From the NCBI RefSeq assembly GCF_000428905.1, contig NZ_AUAV01000014.1, positions 62,001 to 126,000 of the forward strand: a DNA stretch of 64,000 bases, written 5' to 3'. This stretch comes from Brumicola pallidula DSM 14239 = ACAM 615 (GTDB taxonomy: Bacteria > Pseudomonadota > Gammaproteobacteria > Enterobacterales > Alteromonadaceae). This document shows, piece after piece, positions 57,146 to 64,000 of the stretch (positions are counted from its first letter, which is position 1; every line of letters begins with the position of its first letter). Both the position numbers and the translations under genes were made by a program. Under the pieces are notes generated by a model. That model searched no databases, was not told the DNA's origin, and was given only the letters and a program-made list of their open reading frames with translations.

Positions 57146-58153
57146 TTGAAATTCTTACTCCCCTTTTTGTTATTATTCATCGTTTCTTGTGCGCCAAGCA
57201 AACCCACTGAAATTATTATTTCAGGGCAAACCATGGGCACCACCTACTCGATAAAGGTTGTTAAACGACCCGAAACACCCATAGACGTAAAAGCGCTTCA
57301 AGGCGAAATAGATGACGCGCTAATACAGGTTAACGCTTTGATGTCGACATACGACCCAGATTCAGAATTATCAAAGCTAAATGAAGCTGAAGCCGGACAA
57401 CCTTTTGCGATTTCCGAACAAACCGAATATGTGCTAACAGAAGCCATCAGACTGCATAATCTAAGTGGTGGTAGTTTAGATGTGACCGTAGGTCCTTTAG
57501 TCAACTTGTGGGGCTTTGGGCCAGATAAACGAGCCGAGGTTATTCCAACTAAATCACAATTACTAGAAATCGAAGACTTTGTTGGTATTGATAAGTTTGA
57601 ATTGAACTCAGGCGTTGTAACGAAATTACACTCTAAGTTATATATCGACTTATCGACGATAGCAAAAGGGTATGGTGTTGACGTTGTAGCTGATATCATT
57701 GAAGGAAGGCAAATAAACGATTATCTTGTCGAAATTGGTGGTGAAATGAGAGTCGCTGGCAAAAAAGCAAATGGAAGCGACTGGCGTATTGCCATTGAAA
57801 AGCCGATAAGTAATGAGCGGGCGATACAAAAGATTATAAGTATTGGTAATAATGCGGTGGCGACCTCAGGTAATTACCGCAATTACTTTGAACAAGATGG
57901 GATCCGTTATTCGCATTTGATTGAACCAACAACAGGATATCCGATTACTCATAATTTAGTGTCAGTAACCGTAGTACATGCATCATCGATGACTGCCGAC
58001 GGTTTAGCAACTGCGTTAAATGTAATGGGCGCAGAAAAAGCCAAAGAGCTTGCACAAAGAAATGACTTAGCTGTTTTTATGATCATGAAGCAAGGTGATG
58101 ATTTTATAGAATATGCCTCACCCATGTTCATCAGGGATATACAACAAAATTAG
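57146..58153 (+). CDS. apbE: FAD:protein FMN transferase
   Basis: ApbE cleaves FAD and attaches FMN covalently to threonine in SGAT-type motifs, as found in NqrB and NqrC just upstream. This 335-residue periplasmic lipoprotein has a lipobox (FIVSC), the motif SGQTMGTTYSIKVV, LHNLSGGSLDVTVGPLVNLWGFGP, DLSTIAKGYGVDVV and EIGGEMRVAG. The C-terminal SVTVVHASSMTADGLATALNVMG holds magnesium-binding residues. It starts at TTG 57146 with a GAGG site 6 bases upstream. It is in its usual place behind nqrF but after a terminator, so it may have its own promoter. Confidence 0.97.
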   Translation: MKFLLPFLLLFIVSCAPSKPTEIIISGQTMGTTYSIKVVKRPETPIDVKALQGEIDDALIQVNALMSTYDPDSELSKLNEAEAGQPFAISEQTEYVLTEAIRLHNLSGGSLDVTVGPLVNLWGFGPDKRAEVIPTKSQLLEIEDFVGIDKFELNSGVVTKLHSKLYIDLSTIAKGYGVDVVADIIEGRQINDYLVEIGGEMRVAGKKANGSDWRIAIEKPISNERAIQKIISIGNNAVATSGNYRNYFEQDGIRYSHLIEPTTGYPITHNLVSVTVVHASSMTADGLATALNVMGAEKAKELAQRNDLAVFMIMKQGDDFIEYASPMFIRDIQQN

Positions 58154-58225
58154 TTATTCATATGTTGAGCATACAATCGTCTTGTAGGTTCATATCGTAA
58201 TAGATTGAAATTTTAAGAGGTTAAC

Positions 58226-58459
58226 GTGAGTACATTTATATTAGCATTTGCACTTTTCTTATTGATGGTACCGGCCATGGCTATTGGTTTTATTTTACAA
58301 AGAAAAACAATAGCCGGCAGTTGCGGAGGTTTAGGGGCTTTGGGTATATCTAAAGCTTGTGACTGCCCAGAACCCTGTGATAGAAAAAAAGCCAGAATGG
58401 AAAGAGAAGAGAAAAGACAGATAAAAATAAAAGAATGGCAGGATAATCAAATTCTTTGA
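58226..58459 (+). CDS. nqrM: Na+-NQR maturation protein NqrM
   Basis: NqrM (DUF539) is needed to mature the enzyme, probably by delivering iron to the cluster held between NqrD and NqrE. The 77-residue protein has one N-terminal membrane helix and a conserved cysteine array (SCGGLG, then KACDCPEPC), four cysteines in all, followed by a charged tail. GTG 58226 is preceded by AGAGG. It lies 72 bases after apbE, as in many marine gammaproteobacteria. Confidence 0.95.
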   Translation: MSTFILAFALFLLMVPAMAIGFILQRKTIAGSCGGLGALGISKACDCPEPCDRKKARMEREEKRQIKIKEWQDNQIL

Positions 58460-58728
58460 TTTCTGAGTAGCCTTTTATTTTAATTATCTACAGCGATATT
58501 GAAGGTCTACTTTGTTATAGCAGTTTGTAAATCCTACAACGATCTCTTTAAAATAACGCTTTTTTTTATCTTTTCGCGATCTTAATGTTAAACATATCTA
58601 AAAATCAATATCTCTGATTTTAGCGTTTCTTCCCACACTCTATTACCAACTAAAACTTGCTTAATGATGTCAATGGAGACATCAAACAAGCCGATGATTG
58701 ATTGGTAAATGCCAAATATTGTTTTATA

Positions 58729-58744
58729 CTGTTTTTATATACAG
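58729..58744 (+). promoter_or_regulatory. LexA (SOS) box upstream of dinB
   Basis: CTGTTTTTATATACAG fits the CTG-N10-CAG LexA consensus and lies 46 bases before the dinB start. This predicts repression by LexA and induction by DNA damage. The rest of the 331-base gap after nqrM (58460-58790) shows no gene. Confidence 0.88.
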
Positions 58745-58790
58745 GCTGTTCAATTGAAGGTCCATATTATGCTGATGTTAAGTTTATTCA

Positions 58791-59852
58791 ATGCGTAAGT
58801 TTATTCATGTCGACATGGATTGCTTTTATGCGGCCGTCGAAATGCGAGATGATCCAACATTACAGCATAAACCAATAGCTATTGGCGGCAGTGCCGACCG
58901 CCGCGGAGTCATTGCTACCTGTAATTATCCCGCAAGAAAATTTGGTGTGCGTTCGGCTATGGCAACAGCAACGGCTCTACGACTTTGTCCAAACCTCGTG
59001 TTAGTAAAAGGTAGAATGGATGAGTATGTAAAAGTGTCAGAGCAAATAAAAGCAATATATTTACGTTATACCGATGAAATAGAGCCACTTTCGTTAGATG
59101 AAGCCTTTTTAGATGTAACCGAAAGTGATTTATTTGGTGGCAGTGCTACCTATATAGCTGAAGATATTCGACGTACCATATTTGAAGAGACTGGACTAAC
59201 TGCATCAGCGGGTGTTGCTCCCATCAAATTTGTGGCTAAAGTTGCTAGTGATGAAAACAAACCGAACGGTATTTGCGTTATAACCCCAACACAATTAGAT
59301 GAATTTGTGAAAGGCCTTCCATTAAAAAAAATTCCAGGAGTGGGTAAGGTGACACTCGAAAAATTAAATAACTTAGGGCTTTACAAGTGTGAGGATATTC
59401 GATCATTTCCGATTGAAAAGTTGCATAAATATTTCGGTAAATTTGGTGCATCACTGTGGAAAAGAGCACACGCAATTGATGAACGAAGGCTTTCGACTAA
59501 TAGAAAACGAAAGTCAATTGGTGTTGAGAGAACTTTAGATGCCGATCTTGTCAGCTTAGATCAATGCAAAGAGGTTGTTATTCGGCTTCTGCCTAAGTTA
59601 TGCGAGAGAATTGGTATAAAAAAACATAGCCCAATTAAATCAGTGGGTGTAAAGCTAAAGTTTGACGACTTCCAACAAACAACGGTTGAACAACAATCGC
59701 AAGTAGTTAATGAACAGTTATTAATCGAGCTATTAGCCAAAGCATTTGTTCGGGGAGAAGGGAAAAAAGTCCGTTTGGTTGGCCTTCACGTATCATTGAT
59801 GGACAATTTGAATACCGATCAATTGGATTTGCCCTTGTTTAGTGTCGAATAA
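58791..59852 (+). CDS. dinB: DNA polymerase IV (Y-family)
   Basis: DinB copies past damaged bases at the cost of fidelity. The 353-residue protein has the catalytic motifs VDMDCFYAAVEMRD and LSLDEAFLDVT (acidic metal ligands), ASAGVAPIKFVAKVASDENK in the palm, IPGVGKVTLEKL as the helix-hairpin-helix, and the little-finger domain (SIGVERTLDADL). The end LDLPLF could act as a clamp-binding motif. Length matches E. coli DinB. SOS control is predicted from the LexA box just upstream. Confidence 0.98.
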   Translation: MRKFIHVDMDCFYAAVEMRDDPTLQHKPIAIGGSADRRGVIATCNYPARKFGVRSAMATATALRLCPNLVLVKGRMDEYVKVSEQIKAIYLRYTDEIEPLSLDEAFLDVTESDLFGGSATYIAEDIRRTIFEETGLTASAGVAPIKFVAKVASDENKPNGICVITPTQLDEFVKGLPLKKIPGVGKVTLEKLNNLGLYKCEDIRSFPIEKLHKYFGKFGASLWKRAHAIDERRLSTNRKRKSIGVERTLDADLVSLDQCKEVVIRLLPKLCERIGIKKHSPIKSVGVKLKFDDFQQTTVEQQSQVVNEQLLIELLAKAFVRGEGKKVRLVGLHVSLMDNLNTDQLDLPLFSVE

Positions 59853-59869
59853 ACCCTATACTTTGCAAA

Positions 59870-59922
<53 letters not shown>

Positions 59923-59999
59923 GATATGCGAGAAATATACTTCTGGTGTGAACGTAGAAATGTATTTTTTTCAGTATGCAAATCCTAACGGAGACATAA

Positions 60000-61550
60000 A
60001 TGCCTTTTCCTAAAGCAGTTTTAGAAACAAACACGTCACAATTAAGTACTACTTATGATGCCTACGTGCTGATAAGTAACACACTATCAAGTCTGCATTA
60101 TCCTCATATTCAAACAATTTTAGAGCAGCATCAATCAATAGATGAACGCGTTGGTATAACTGCAACACTCGTAGCTGCAGATGTAGCTGGAAAAAGATTG
60201 TTGCAAGTTCCTGTCGGTCAATTAACTCGAGATTATGACGACGTTCGTCGAATTTTTGATGCAGCGCGACATACCGCTCAAATGATTATTGATTCGGGTA
60301 TCCGTAAGCCACTACTAGAAATTAATTTAGCGGGTCTAACTGCCAATCAAACAGCACAATTTGAAAATGCTATTGAGGCCGCTTATCTGGGGCTGTGCCA
60401 AGGCTTATGGCAACCACTTGAGGCAAGAGAAGCATTGGATGAAGATGTCATAGAGCCTATCCATTGCGTCGGCTTGATTGAAAGTGAGGGCAATATTGAT
60501 GTTCAGCGCTTAAATGCGTTAGAAGCCGGGAAACGACTTGCTCGCGACCTCTGTGGTACAGAACCCGAACGCATGGCACCACCGGGCTTTGCTGATTACT
60601 GTGTTGACGCATTCAAAGGCTCGAATGTTAGCATTAGCGTTATCACCGATGATGCCCAAATTAGACATGAATACCCACTTTTGCATGCGGTGGCCAGAGC
60701 CTCAATTGAAGTCAAAAGACACCGTCCACGTATTATTCGTATGGTTTACGAACCGGTTGGTGAAGTAACTAAGACACTATTATTCGCCGGCAAGGGTATT
60801 ACCTTCGATACTGGTGGTGCAGACTTAAAGGTCAACGGTCACATGGCGGGCATGAGCCGTGATAAAGGCGGCGCCGCAGGCGTTGCAGGTTTTATGAAAA
60901 CACTTTCATTACTTGCTCCCAAAGGCATTAAGGTCATTGCCGAGCTTGGCGCTGTGCGAAACAGTATTGGCGCAGATGCATTCATCCCAGACGAAATTAT
61001 TACCAGCCACGCAGGTATTAGAGTAAGAGTTGGCAATACTGATGCTGAAGGTAGAATGCTACTCGCCGATTTACTTTCACATTTGCGCGAAGATGCAGTC
61101 AATGCGATTAACCCTGAACTGTTTTCTGTTGCAACATTAACAGGCCATGCAGCCATTGCGCTGGGACCTTACACTGCACTGGTCGAAAATAAACCGGCCC
61201 GAGACCAAGGTATTGCCCAAAAACTGTTTGCTCATGGCGAATTATGCGCTGATCAGGTAGAGCAATCATTGTCGCGTCGTGAAGATTTTGACTTTGTTAA
61301 ACCAAGGACAAAAGCAGATGATGTCATATCGTCGAACAATGGACCTTCGGTTACGACAATGCGAGGCCATCAATTTCCAATGGCATTTTTGACGATCGCT
61401 TCTGGTTTGGATAAACATGAAGCCAATTCAGAACTGCCTTTGCCGTTCACGCATGTCGATATTGCAGGCAGTGGTATAGAGGATCTTGATTGGCAACATG
61501 GTAAACCAACCGGTGCGCCGGTTAACGTGTTTGTAAACACTTACTTATAG
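60000..61550 (+). CDS. M17-family leucyl aminopeptidase-like protein
   Basis: This 516-residue protein carries the C-terminal M17 catalytic domain of leucyl aminopeptidases, two-metal enzymes that release N-terminal residues. Signatures are LLFAGKGITFDTGGADLK, MSRDKGGAAGVAGFMK and the M17 signature NTDAEGRMLLADLL. ATLTGHAAIALGPYTALV lies beyond. The N-terminal ~190 residues are less conserved and differ from classical PepA. The protein should be cytoplasmic. A GGAG site is 6-7 bases before the ATG at 60000. An AAT microsatellite sits in its upstream region. Confidence 0.92.
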   Translation: MPFPKAVLETNTSQLSTTYDAYVLISNTLSSLHYPHIQTILEQHQSIDERVGITATLVAADVAGKRLLQVPVGQLTRDYDDVRRIFDAARHTAQMIIDSGIRKPLLEINLAGLTANQTAQFENAIEAAYLGLCQGLWQPLEAREALDEDVIEPIHCVGLIESEGNIDVQRLNALEAGKRLARDLCGTEPERMAPPGFADYCVDAFKGSNVSISVITDDAQIRHEYPLLHAVARASIEVKRHRPRIIRMVYEPVGEVTKTLLFAGKGITFDTGGADLKVNGHMAGMSRDKGGAAGVAGFMKTLSLLAPKGIKVIAELGAVRNSIGADAFIPDEIITSHAGIRVRVGNTDAEGRMLLADLLSHLREDAVNAINPELFSVATLTGHAAIALGPYTALVENKPARDQGIAQKLFAHGELCADQVEQSLSRREDFDFVKPRTKADDVISSNNGPSVTTMRGHQFPMAFLTIASGLDKHEANSELPLPFTHVDIAGSGIEDLDWQHGKPTGAPVNVFVNTYL

Positions 61551-61558
61551 GTATCGAT

Positions 61559-61768
61559 TTGAAAACCGGATTATATAAACACTATAAAGGCAACACTTAT
61601 GAAGTCATCGGTGTTGCAACACATTCTGAAGATGAAACAGAGCTGGTCGTATACAGGCCAACTTATGGTGAGCGTGGTTTATGGGTTCGTCCTTTGGCCA
61701 TGTTTACTGAAACCGTAGACGTTAACGGCCAAGCAATATCGCGGTTTGCGTTTGTCGCAGAGACCTAA
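61559..61768 (+). CDS. DUF1653 family small protein
   Basis: The 69-residue protein matches the DUF1653 pattern: GLYKHYKGNTYEVIGVATHS, ELVVYRPTYGERGLWVRPL, MFTETV. The fold is likely a small beta-barrel. Its function is unknown. It begins at TTG 61559, eight bases after the aminopeptidase stop codon, so it is probably on the same transcript. Confidence 0.88.
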   Translation: MKTGLYKHYKGNTYEVIGVATHSEDETELVVYRPTYGERGLWVRPLAMFTETVDVNGQAISRFAFVAET

Positions 61769-61856
61769 TTAATTATCGAAGGCTGCTTTGTCGAACTACG
61801 GGTTAAAAAAGAATGTGGTAACGGGCTATATAAAAATAAACACTAAGGATTAATAC

Positions 61857-62720
61857 ATGAAAAAAATAATTTGGAAAAGCCTCTTAGCGCTGTCGCTTGT
61901 TGGTTTTGTAGCATCCACGGCATTATCGCAAGGTCGCTTCGATGATGTCGAAGTCAAAGCCCAAGCGGTTGGGGGTTCTGTGTATATGTTAGTGGGAGCA
62001 GGCGGCAATATCGCTGTTTCTGCAGGACCGGATGGCTTGTTAATTGTGGATAATCAATATGCCGATTTAGCCGATAAAATTGCGGCAAGCTTAGCTGACA
62101 TCAGTAAAGAACAAACACGCTACGTTATTAATACTCATTTTCACGGCGATCACACCGGCTCTAATGCATTTTTTAGTAAGCATAAAAATGCCACGATTTT
62201 CGCTCATGAAAATGTACGCGTTCGTTTGTCATCAGGTGAAGAAACCGACCCAGCAATGCTTCCTGTTGTGACGTATGAAAAAGGCGTTAAGTTTCACATG
62301 AATGGTGACACGGTGCATGTATTCCATCTGGCCAATGCGCATACAGATGGCGATAGCGCCGTTTGGTTTGAGCAACCTGATGTAATGCATACAGGTGATT
62401 TATTTTTTAAAGATTGGTTTCCCTTTATTGATTTAGATTCAGGTGGGTCCGTTGCTGGCTACATTGCCGCAGTTGAGACTTTGTTGGGCATGATTAGCGA
62501 TGACACTAAAGTTATTCCAGGACACGGTGCGCTGGCTAACAAGGCCGATTACGTGCGCTTTCTTGATATGATCAAGCAAACCTATGCCTATGTTCAAGCA
62601 AAAAAGGCAGCCGGTATAAGTGAAGATGATTTAGTTGAAGCTGGTCTTGAAGAAAAGTGGAAAAACTGGTCATGGAACTTTATCACTGAAGAACGATGGA
62701 TAAGAACGATATACAAGTAG
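61857..62720 (+). CDS. Secreted metallo-beta-lactamase-fold hydrolase
   Basis: This 287-residue MBL-fold enzyme has a signal peptide (SLVGFVASTALSQG) and the metal-binding pattern THFHGDHTGSN, NAHTDGDSAVWF, HTGDLFFKDWFP, VIPGHGAL. It is predicted to be a periplasmic zinc hydrolase. It lacks a feature that would identify it as a true beta-lactamase, and the substrate is unknown; family members include lactonases and glyoxalase-like enzymes. It overlaps the following acetyltransferase gene by 25 bases, so both are probably co-expressed. Confidence 0.9.
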   Translation: MKKIIWKSLLALSLVGFVASTALSQGRFDDVEVKAQAVGGSVYMLVGAGGNIAVSAGPDGLLIVDNQYADLADKIAASLADISKEQTRYVINTHFHGDHTGSNAFFSKHKNATIFAHENVRVRLSSGEETDPAMLPVVTYEKGVKFHMNGDTVHVFHLANAHTDGDSAVWFEQPDVMHTGDLFFKDWFPFIDLDSGGSVAGYIAAVETLLGMISDDTKVIPGHGALANKADYVRFLDMIKQTYAYVQAKKAAGISEDDLVEAGLEEKWKNWSWNFITEERWIRTIYK

Positions 62721-63217
62721 GTTCGGATCTCGAACTAAAGACAGCTGCAAAAGATGATTTTGTGGCTGTCGCTGATTGGTTTGTTGGTATAAAATTAGTC
62801 TCTGCATCACAGGTCAGTAAATTCGTTCGTCAATGGGCTGGCCCCAATATTGTTTACCCCTGCACCGCTAATCAGTTAGCACTTCATATAAGAACAGGCC
62901 AATACCACTCATTTGTTCTTAACCAGCATACAAATATTATTGGTTTCGGCCAAATTCAAATGATAAAGGGGCGCGCGCATTTGGCTCGGCTCGCGATCAA
63001 TCCTAACTTCAGGGGAAGAGGACTCGCGAGACGGTTGTTGTCAGAATTAATTGAGAATGCGCAACAGCAAATCGATTTAAAAGAAGTGTCTTTATTCGTA
63101 TATAGCGAGAATACAATCGCGATTGCTTGCTATGAGAAGTTCGGTTTTGCAGAGTCTGCAACACCAACGGGCATTAATGCCGTTGCTGGTTGTCGCTTTA
63201 TGACTCTGCGCTGTTAA
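62696..63217 (+). CDS. GNAT-family N-acetyltransferase
   Basis: This 173-residue protein has the GNAT acetyl-CoA binding signature LARLAINPNFRGRGLARRLL and the later strand EVSLFVYSENTIAIACYEKF with GFAESA, as in RimI-like enzymes. It would acetylate an amine on a protein or small molecule; the target is unknown. Its start lies inside the end of the MBL-hydrolase gene. The N-terminal ~60 residues include FVGIKLVSASQVSKFVRQWA, an atypical stretch. Confidence 0.9.
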   Translation: MDKNDIQVGSDLELKTAAKDDFVAVADWFVGIKLVSASQVSKFVRQWAGPNIVYPCTANQLALHIRTGQYHSFVLNQHTNIIGFGQIQMIKGRAHLARLAINPNFRGRGLARRLLSELIENAQQQIDLKEVSLFVYSENTIAIACYEKFGFAESATPTGINAVAGCRFMTLRC

Positions 63218-63223
63218 TCGCCC

Positions 63224-64000
63224 CTACAGTGATTTAGAAAACACTTGTTGCCCATTTATCCAGGTTTCTAATACTTGGGTATCTCGAATGTCTGAAGCTG
63301 GACGCTTAAATATATCTCTGTCGATAAATATAAAGTCGGCTCGCTTACCTATTTCCAGTGTTCCAAGTTTGTCATCTTGAAAAGCGGCGTAAGCTGCATC
63401 TAATGTAAAGCCACGAAGCGCATCTTCAATAGACACTTTTTCTTCAGGGATCCAACCCATTTTTGGTTCGTTCTCTGGGGTTTGGCGTGTCACTGCTGCA
63501 TGCAGTCCGTGAAATGCGTTAGCAAGTTCTACTGGGAAGTCAGAGCCGAATGCAACTCTTGAACCCTGTTCTAAGAAGGTTTTCCAAGCATAAGCTCCTT
63601 TTAAACGAACCTTGCCAATGCGATCTTCCGCCATATTCATATCGCTAGTCGCGTGAGTGGGCTGCATAGAGGGAATAATACCTAGTTCTTTGAATAAAGG
63701 AATATCTTCAACGGCAACGACTTGGGCGTGTTCAATGCGATGACGCTCAGTGTTTTCAGGGTATATTTTGAAGGTTTTAGCAAACTGCTGCAATGCCAGC
63801 CTGTTTGCTCTGTCTCCAATCGCATGAAAGTTAAGCTGAAAATTGGCGGCGAGTACTTGTGAAAATAAACTCGGCAAGCTTTCTTGTGGAGTGACTAGTA
63901 GACCGTGATTATGTTTGTCATCAGAATAAGGCTCAATTAATGCAGCACCCCGACTTCCTAAAGCACCATCGCCATAAGCTTTGACGCTTCTAATGCTTAG
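63224..64000 (-). CDS. YtcJ-like amidohydrolase (5' end outside window)
   Basis: The frame is open to the right edge, so only the C-terminal ~258 residues are seen. They match amidohydrolase-3 enzymes: KAYGDGALGSRGAALIEPY, FHAIGDRANRLAL, HRIEHAQVVAV, QPTHATSDMNMAEDRIGKVR, AFGSDFPVE and the tail GTLEIGKRADFIFIDRDIF. It is related to the lipoprotein enzyme at 6045-7760 but clearly distinct in sequence. It is convergent with the acetyltransferase gene. Whether it also has a lipoprotein signal cannot be seen here. Confidence 0.93.
   Translation of the reverse strand, partial: LSIRSVKAYGDGALGSRGAALIEPYSDDKHNHGLLVTPQESLPSLFSQVLAANFQLNFHAIGDRANRLALQQFAKTFKIYPENTERHRIEHAQVVAVEDIPLFKELGIIPSMQPTHATSDMNMAEDRIGKVRLKGAYAWKTFLEQGSRVAFGSDFPVELANAFHGLHAAVTRQTPENEPKMGWIPEEKVSIEDALRGFTLDAAYAAFQDDKLGTLEIGKRADFIFIDRDIFKRPASDIRDTQVLETWINGQQVFSKSL

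Noticed and set aside
61857-62720. True beta-lactamase resistance gene
   Set aside because: The MBL metal-binding motifs are shared by many hydrolases; nothing points specifically to beta-lactam cleavage.

Overview
The window looks like chromosomal DNA of a marine gammaproteobacterium of the Alteromonadales (Glaciecola/Paraglaciecola/Alteromonas-like). This is inferred from gene content: a complete Na+-translocating NADH:quinone reductase operon with apbE and nqrM nearby, FabV enoyl reductase, a Vps-like exopolysaccharide locus, a PEP-CTERM protein, large TonB-dependent receptors and GGDEF/EAL proteins. No rRNA, tRNA, CRISPR array, transposase or phage gene was seen.

Layout. 0-2.7 kb: the N-terminal part of a membrane GGDEF/EAL protein that runs off the left edge, then a decayed HExxH metallopeptidase pseudogene. 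2.8-7.8 kb: a TonB-dependent receptor divergent from a lipoprotein amidohydrolase. 8-13.4 kb: a CadC-type regulator divergent from a small secreted TPR protein, then three poorly characterised genes (SpoIIAA/STAS-like, DUF4442, multipass membrane protein). 13.4-24.5 kb: housekeeping genes, namely ppc, an FKBP isomerase, proB-proA, a Cox15-type haem A synthase, selO, a cytosine-deaminase-like enzyme and a ChaC-like enzyme. An unexplained ~700-base leader with a 38-codon ORF lies before proB.

24.9-45.8 kb: surface polysaccharide and biofilm region. A PEP-CTERM protein is followed by a leftward block of four glycosyltransferases, a Wzy-like polymerase and a Wzx flippase. Then come rightward lapG-lapD (c-di-GMP-controlled periplasmic protease and its receptor), an unknown secreted protein and a second O-antigen-ligase/polymerase-like protein. 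A leftward Vps-like core follows (outer-membrane barrel, Wza-like export protein, Wzc-like tyrosine autokinase, CpsB-type phosphatase, VpsP-like protein), divergent from the initiating undecaprenyl-phosphate sugar transferase. Together these could start, elongate, flip, polymerise and export one polysaccharide. LapG-LapD would add c-di-GMP control of a surface adhesin, but no adhesin is visible here.

46-64 kb: a three-gene TRAP transporter, fabV, nqrABCDEF, apbE (which loads FMN onto NqrB/NqrC), nqrM (Na+-NQR maturation), a LexA-box-controlled dinB, a 17-unit AAT microsatellite, an M17 aminopeptidase, a DUF1653 protein, an MBL-fold hydrolase overlapping a GNAT acetyltransferase, and a second amidohydrolase cut by the right edge.

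All coordinates and motifs were read by eye. Family assignments rest on recognised motifs and overall resemblance, not on database searches. No wholly new system could be demonstrated. The best candidates for follow-up are lapG-lapD inside the polysaccharide locus with its unknown secreted neighbour, the proB leader ORF, the nqrA leader hairpin and the broken metallopeptidase.
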